Origin: Phycisphaerales bacterium
Lineage (GTDB): Bacteria; Planctomycetota; Phycisphaerae; Phycisphaerales; UBA1924
Direction of reading: 5' to 3'
Assembly: GCA_028289195.1 (NCBI GenBank)
Contig: JANQQR010000002.1
Span: forward strand, 310,001-374,000
DNA length: 64,000 nucleotides
The notes under the pieces are model-generated. The model was not told where the DNA came from, did not search any database, and saw only the letters and a list, made by a program, of their open reading frames with translations. The position numbers and the translations under genes are program-made. Positions 63,338-64,000 of the stretch are shown piece after piece. Within the stretch, counting starts at the first letter, position 1. Every line of letters starts with the position of its first letter.

Positions 63338-63925
63338 ATGACGATGCAGGATCTGATCTGGAAGTGTGCGGCCGTCGCCGCCGTAGCGGGCGCGAGCCTT
63401 CTGTCCGTGGCGGGCGCGAGCGCCGGTGAGGGCGAGGCCTCCGTGCACGACTTCGAGATGAACCGGATCGACGGCGCGCCCCAGAAGCTCAGCGACTACG
63501 AGGGCAAGGTCGTCGTCATCGTCAACGTCGCCAGCAAGTGCGGCCTGACCCCGCAGTACGAACAACTGCAGGCGCTCTACGAAGAGCACAAGGAGGACGG
63601 CCTCGTCGTGCTCGGCTTCCCGGCCAATAACTTCGGCAAGCAGGAGCCCGGCACGAACAAACAGATCGCCGAGTTCTGCGACGCCAACTACGGCGTGTCG
63701 TTCCCGATGTTCGAGAAGGTCAGCGTCACCGGCGACGATCGCTGCGCGCTGTACGACTACCTGGCCGGGCTGCCCGATCCGCTCGGCGGCGAACCCAAGT
63801 GGAACTTCACCAAGTTCATCGTCGATCGTGAAGGCAGGGTGGTTGCGCGCTTCGAACCGCGCCAAGGCCCGGATAACGCGCAATTCAAGCGCACCATCGA
63901 ATCGCTTTTGCAACAAGAGTCTTGA
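63338..63925 (+). CDS. Secreted glutathione peroxidase-like protein
   Basis: The protein has 195 residues. The signal peptide ends ..SVAGASAGEG. The active-site Cys is C68 in VNVASKCGLTPQY; Gln and Trp of the GPx tetrad appear in GFPANNFGKQEPGTN and KWNFTKFIVDREGRV. Reducing partner may be thioredoxin. AAGGAG precedes the ATG. Confidence 0.93.
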   Translation: MTMQDLIWKCAAVAAVAGASLLSVAGASAGEGEASVHDFEMNRIDGAPQKLSDYEGKVVVIVNVASKCGLTPQYEQLQALYEEHKEDGLVVLGFPANNFGKQEPGTNKQIAEFCDANYGVSFPMFEKVSVTGDDRCALYDYLAGLPDPLGGEPKWNFTKFIVDREGRVVARFEPRQGPDNAQFKRTIESLLQQES

Positions 63926-63930
63926 CGCAC

Positions 63931-63972
63931 CCCGCCTCTGCGCGCATTTTAGTAACAAATCGCAGAGGTGGG
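63931..63972 (+). repeat. 12-bp inverted repeat after the GPx gene
   Basis: Arms CCCGCCTCTGCG (63931-63942) and CGCAGAGGTGGG (63961-63972), with one G-U, flank an 18-nt AT-rich loop. It could be a terminator-like or operator structure. An ATG at 63976 with GAGGTGG before it may start the next gene, but only 25 nt remain in the window. Confidence 0.55.
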
Positions 63973-64000
63973 TAAATGTTATTCGGACGTTCAAGACTCG

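Overview
The window is high-GC DNA with almost no non-coding space. It reads as a chromosomal segment of a planctomycete, most likely of the Phycisphaerae type. This is inferred from gene content and protein style, not from a 16S gene. The clues are secreted proteins ending in paired EF-hand-like, dockerin-type modules, a PEP-CTERM-like tail, pseudopilin-type proteins with an RAFTLIELL-like N-terminus, and Gram-negative outer-membrane genes (porin, LpxK, HldE, heptosyltransferase). I see no prophage, transposase, integrase, CRISPR array or rRNA.

Layout. Positions 1-1373 hold a polyferredoxin membrane protein whose 3' end lies outside the window. From 1.5 to 16.8 kb is a secretome block: PQQ-type sugar dehydrogenase, penicillin acylase, tRNA-Val, an OprB-like porin, three secreted nuclease or phosphatase genes, dockerin-tailed proteins, a pseudopilin and a PEP-CTERM protein. 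At 17.8-22.1 kb is an iron-type ABC importer with convergent ATPase-permease and binding-protein genes. From 22.3 to 36 kb come a DUF2959-like lipoprotein, a giant MscS-family channel, an iron-sulfur photolyase, tRNA-Arg, a trans-sulfuration enzyme, an NDVGD-repeat lipoprotein, a Cys-ladder beta-helix protein and an ATP-grasp-cysK operon. From 36 to 41 kb are DNA-repair and cofactor genes, including a TPP riboswitch before thiC, and pdxH. From 44 to 51 kb are STAS, purN, a metalloprotease-like gene, a raiA-ptsN-HPr set and murA. From 51 to 55 kb are redox-related genes, a racemase-like protein and hscB. From 55.3 to 60.9 kb is a minus-strand envelope operon (heptosyltransferase, maf, membrane protein, lpxK, hldE, nadC). 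The right edge holds a tandem PTPS-fold protein and a glutathione peroxidase.

The most interesting signal is upstream of the ATP-grasp-cysK pair. A 43-codon ORF with a Cys run (C-Q-C-C-C-T-C) has its own promoter. It is followed by a classical intrinsic terminator, and a segment inside the ORF can pair with the terminator's 5' arm. This is the architecture of a cysteine-responsive, ribosome-mediated attenuator placed in front of a cysteine synthase gene.

Several genes have a TANNNT -10-like box exactly 6-7 nt before the start codon and no Shine-Dalgarno sequence, which suggests leaderless transcripts. Convergent genes are packed extremely tightly. One pair shares a 24-bp perfect palindrome that encodes the same C-terminus, V-E-R-stop, on both strands.
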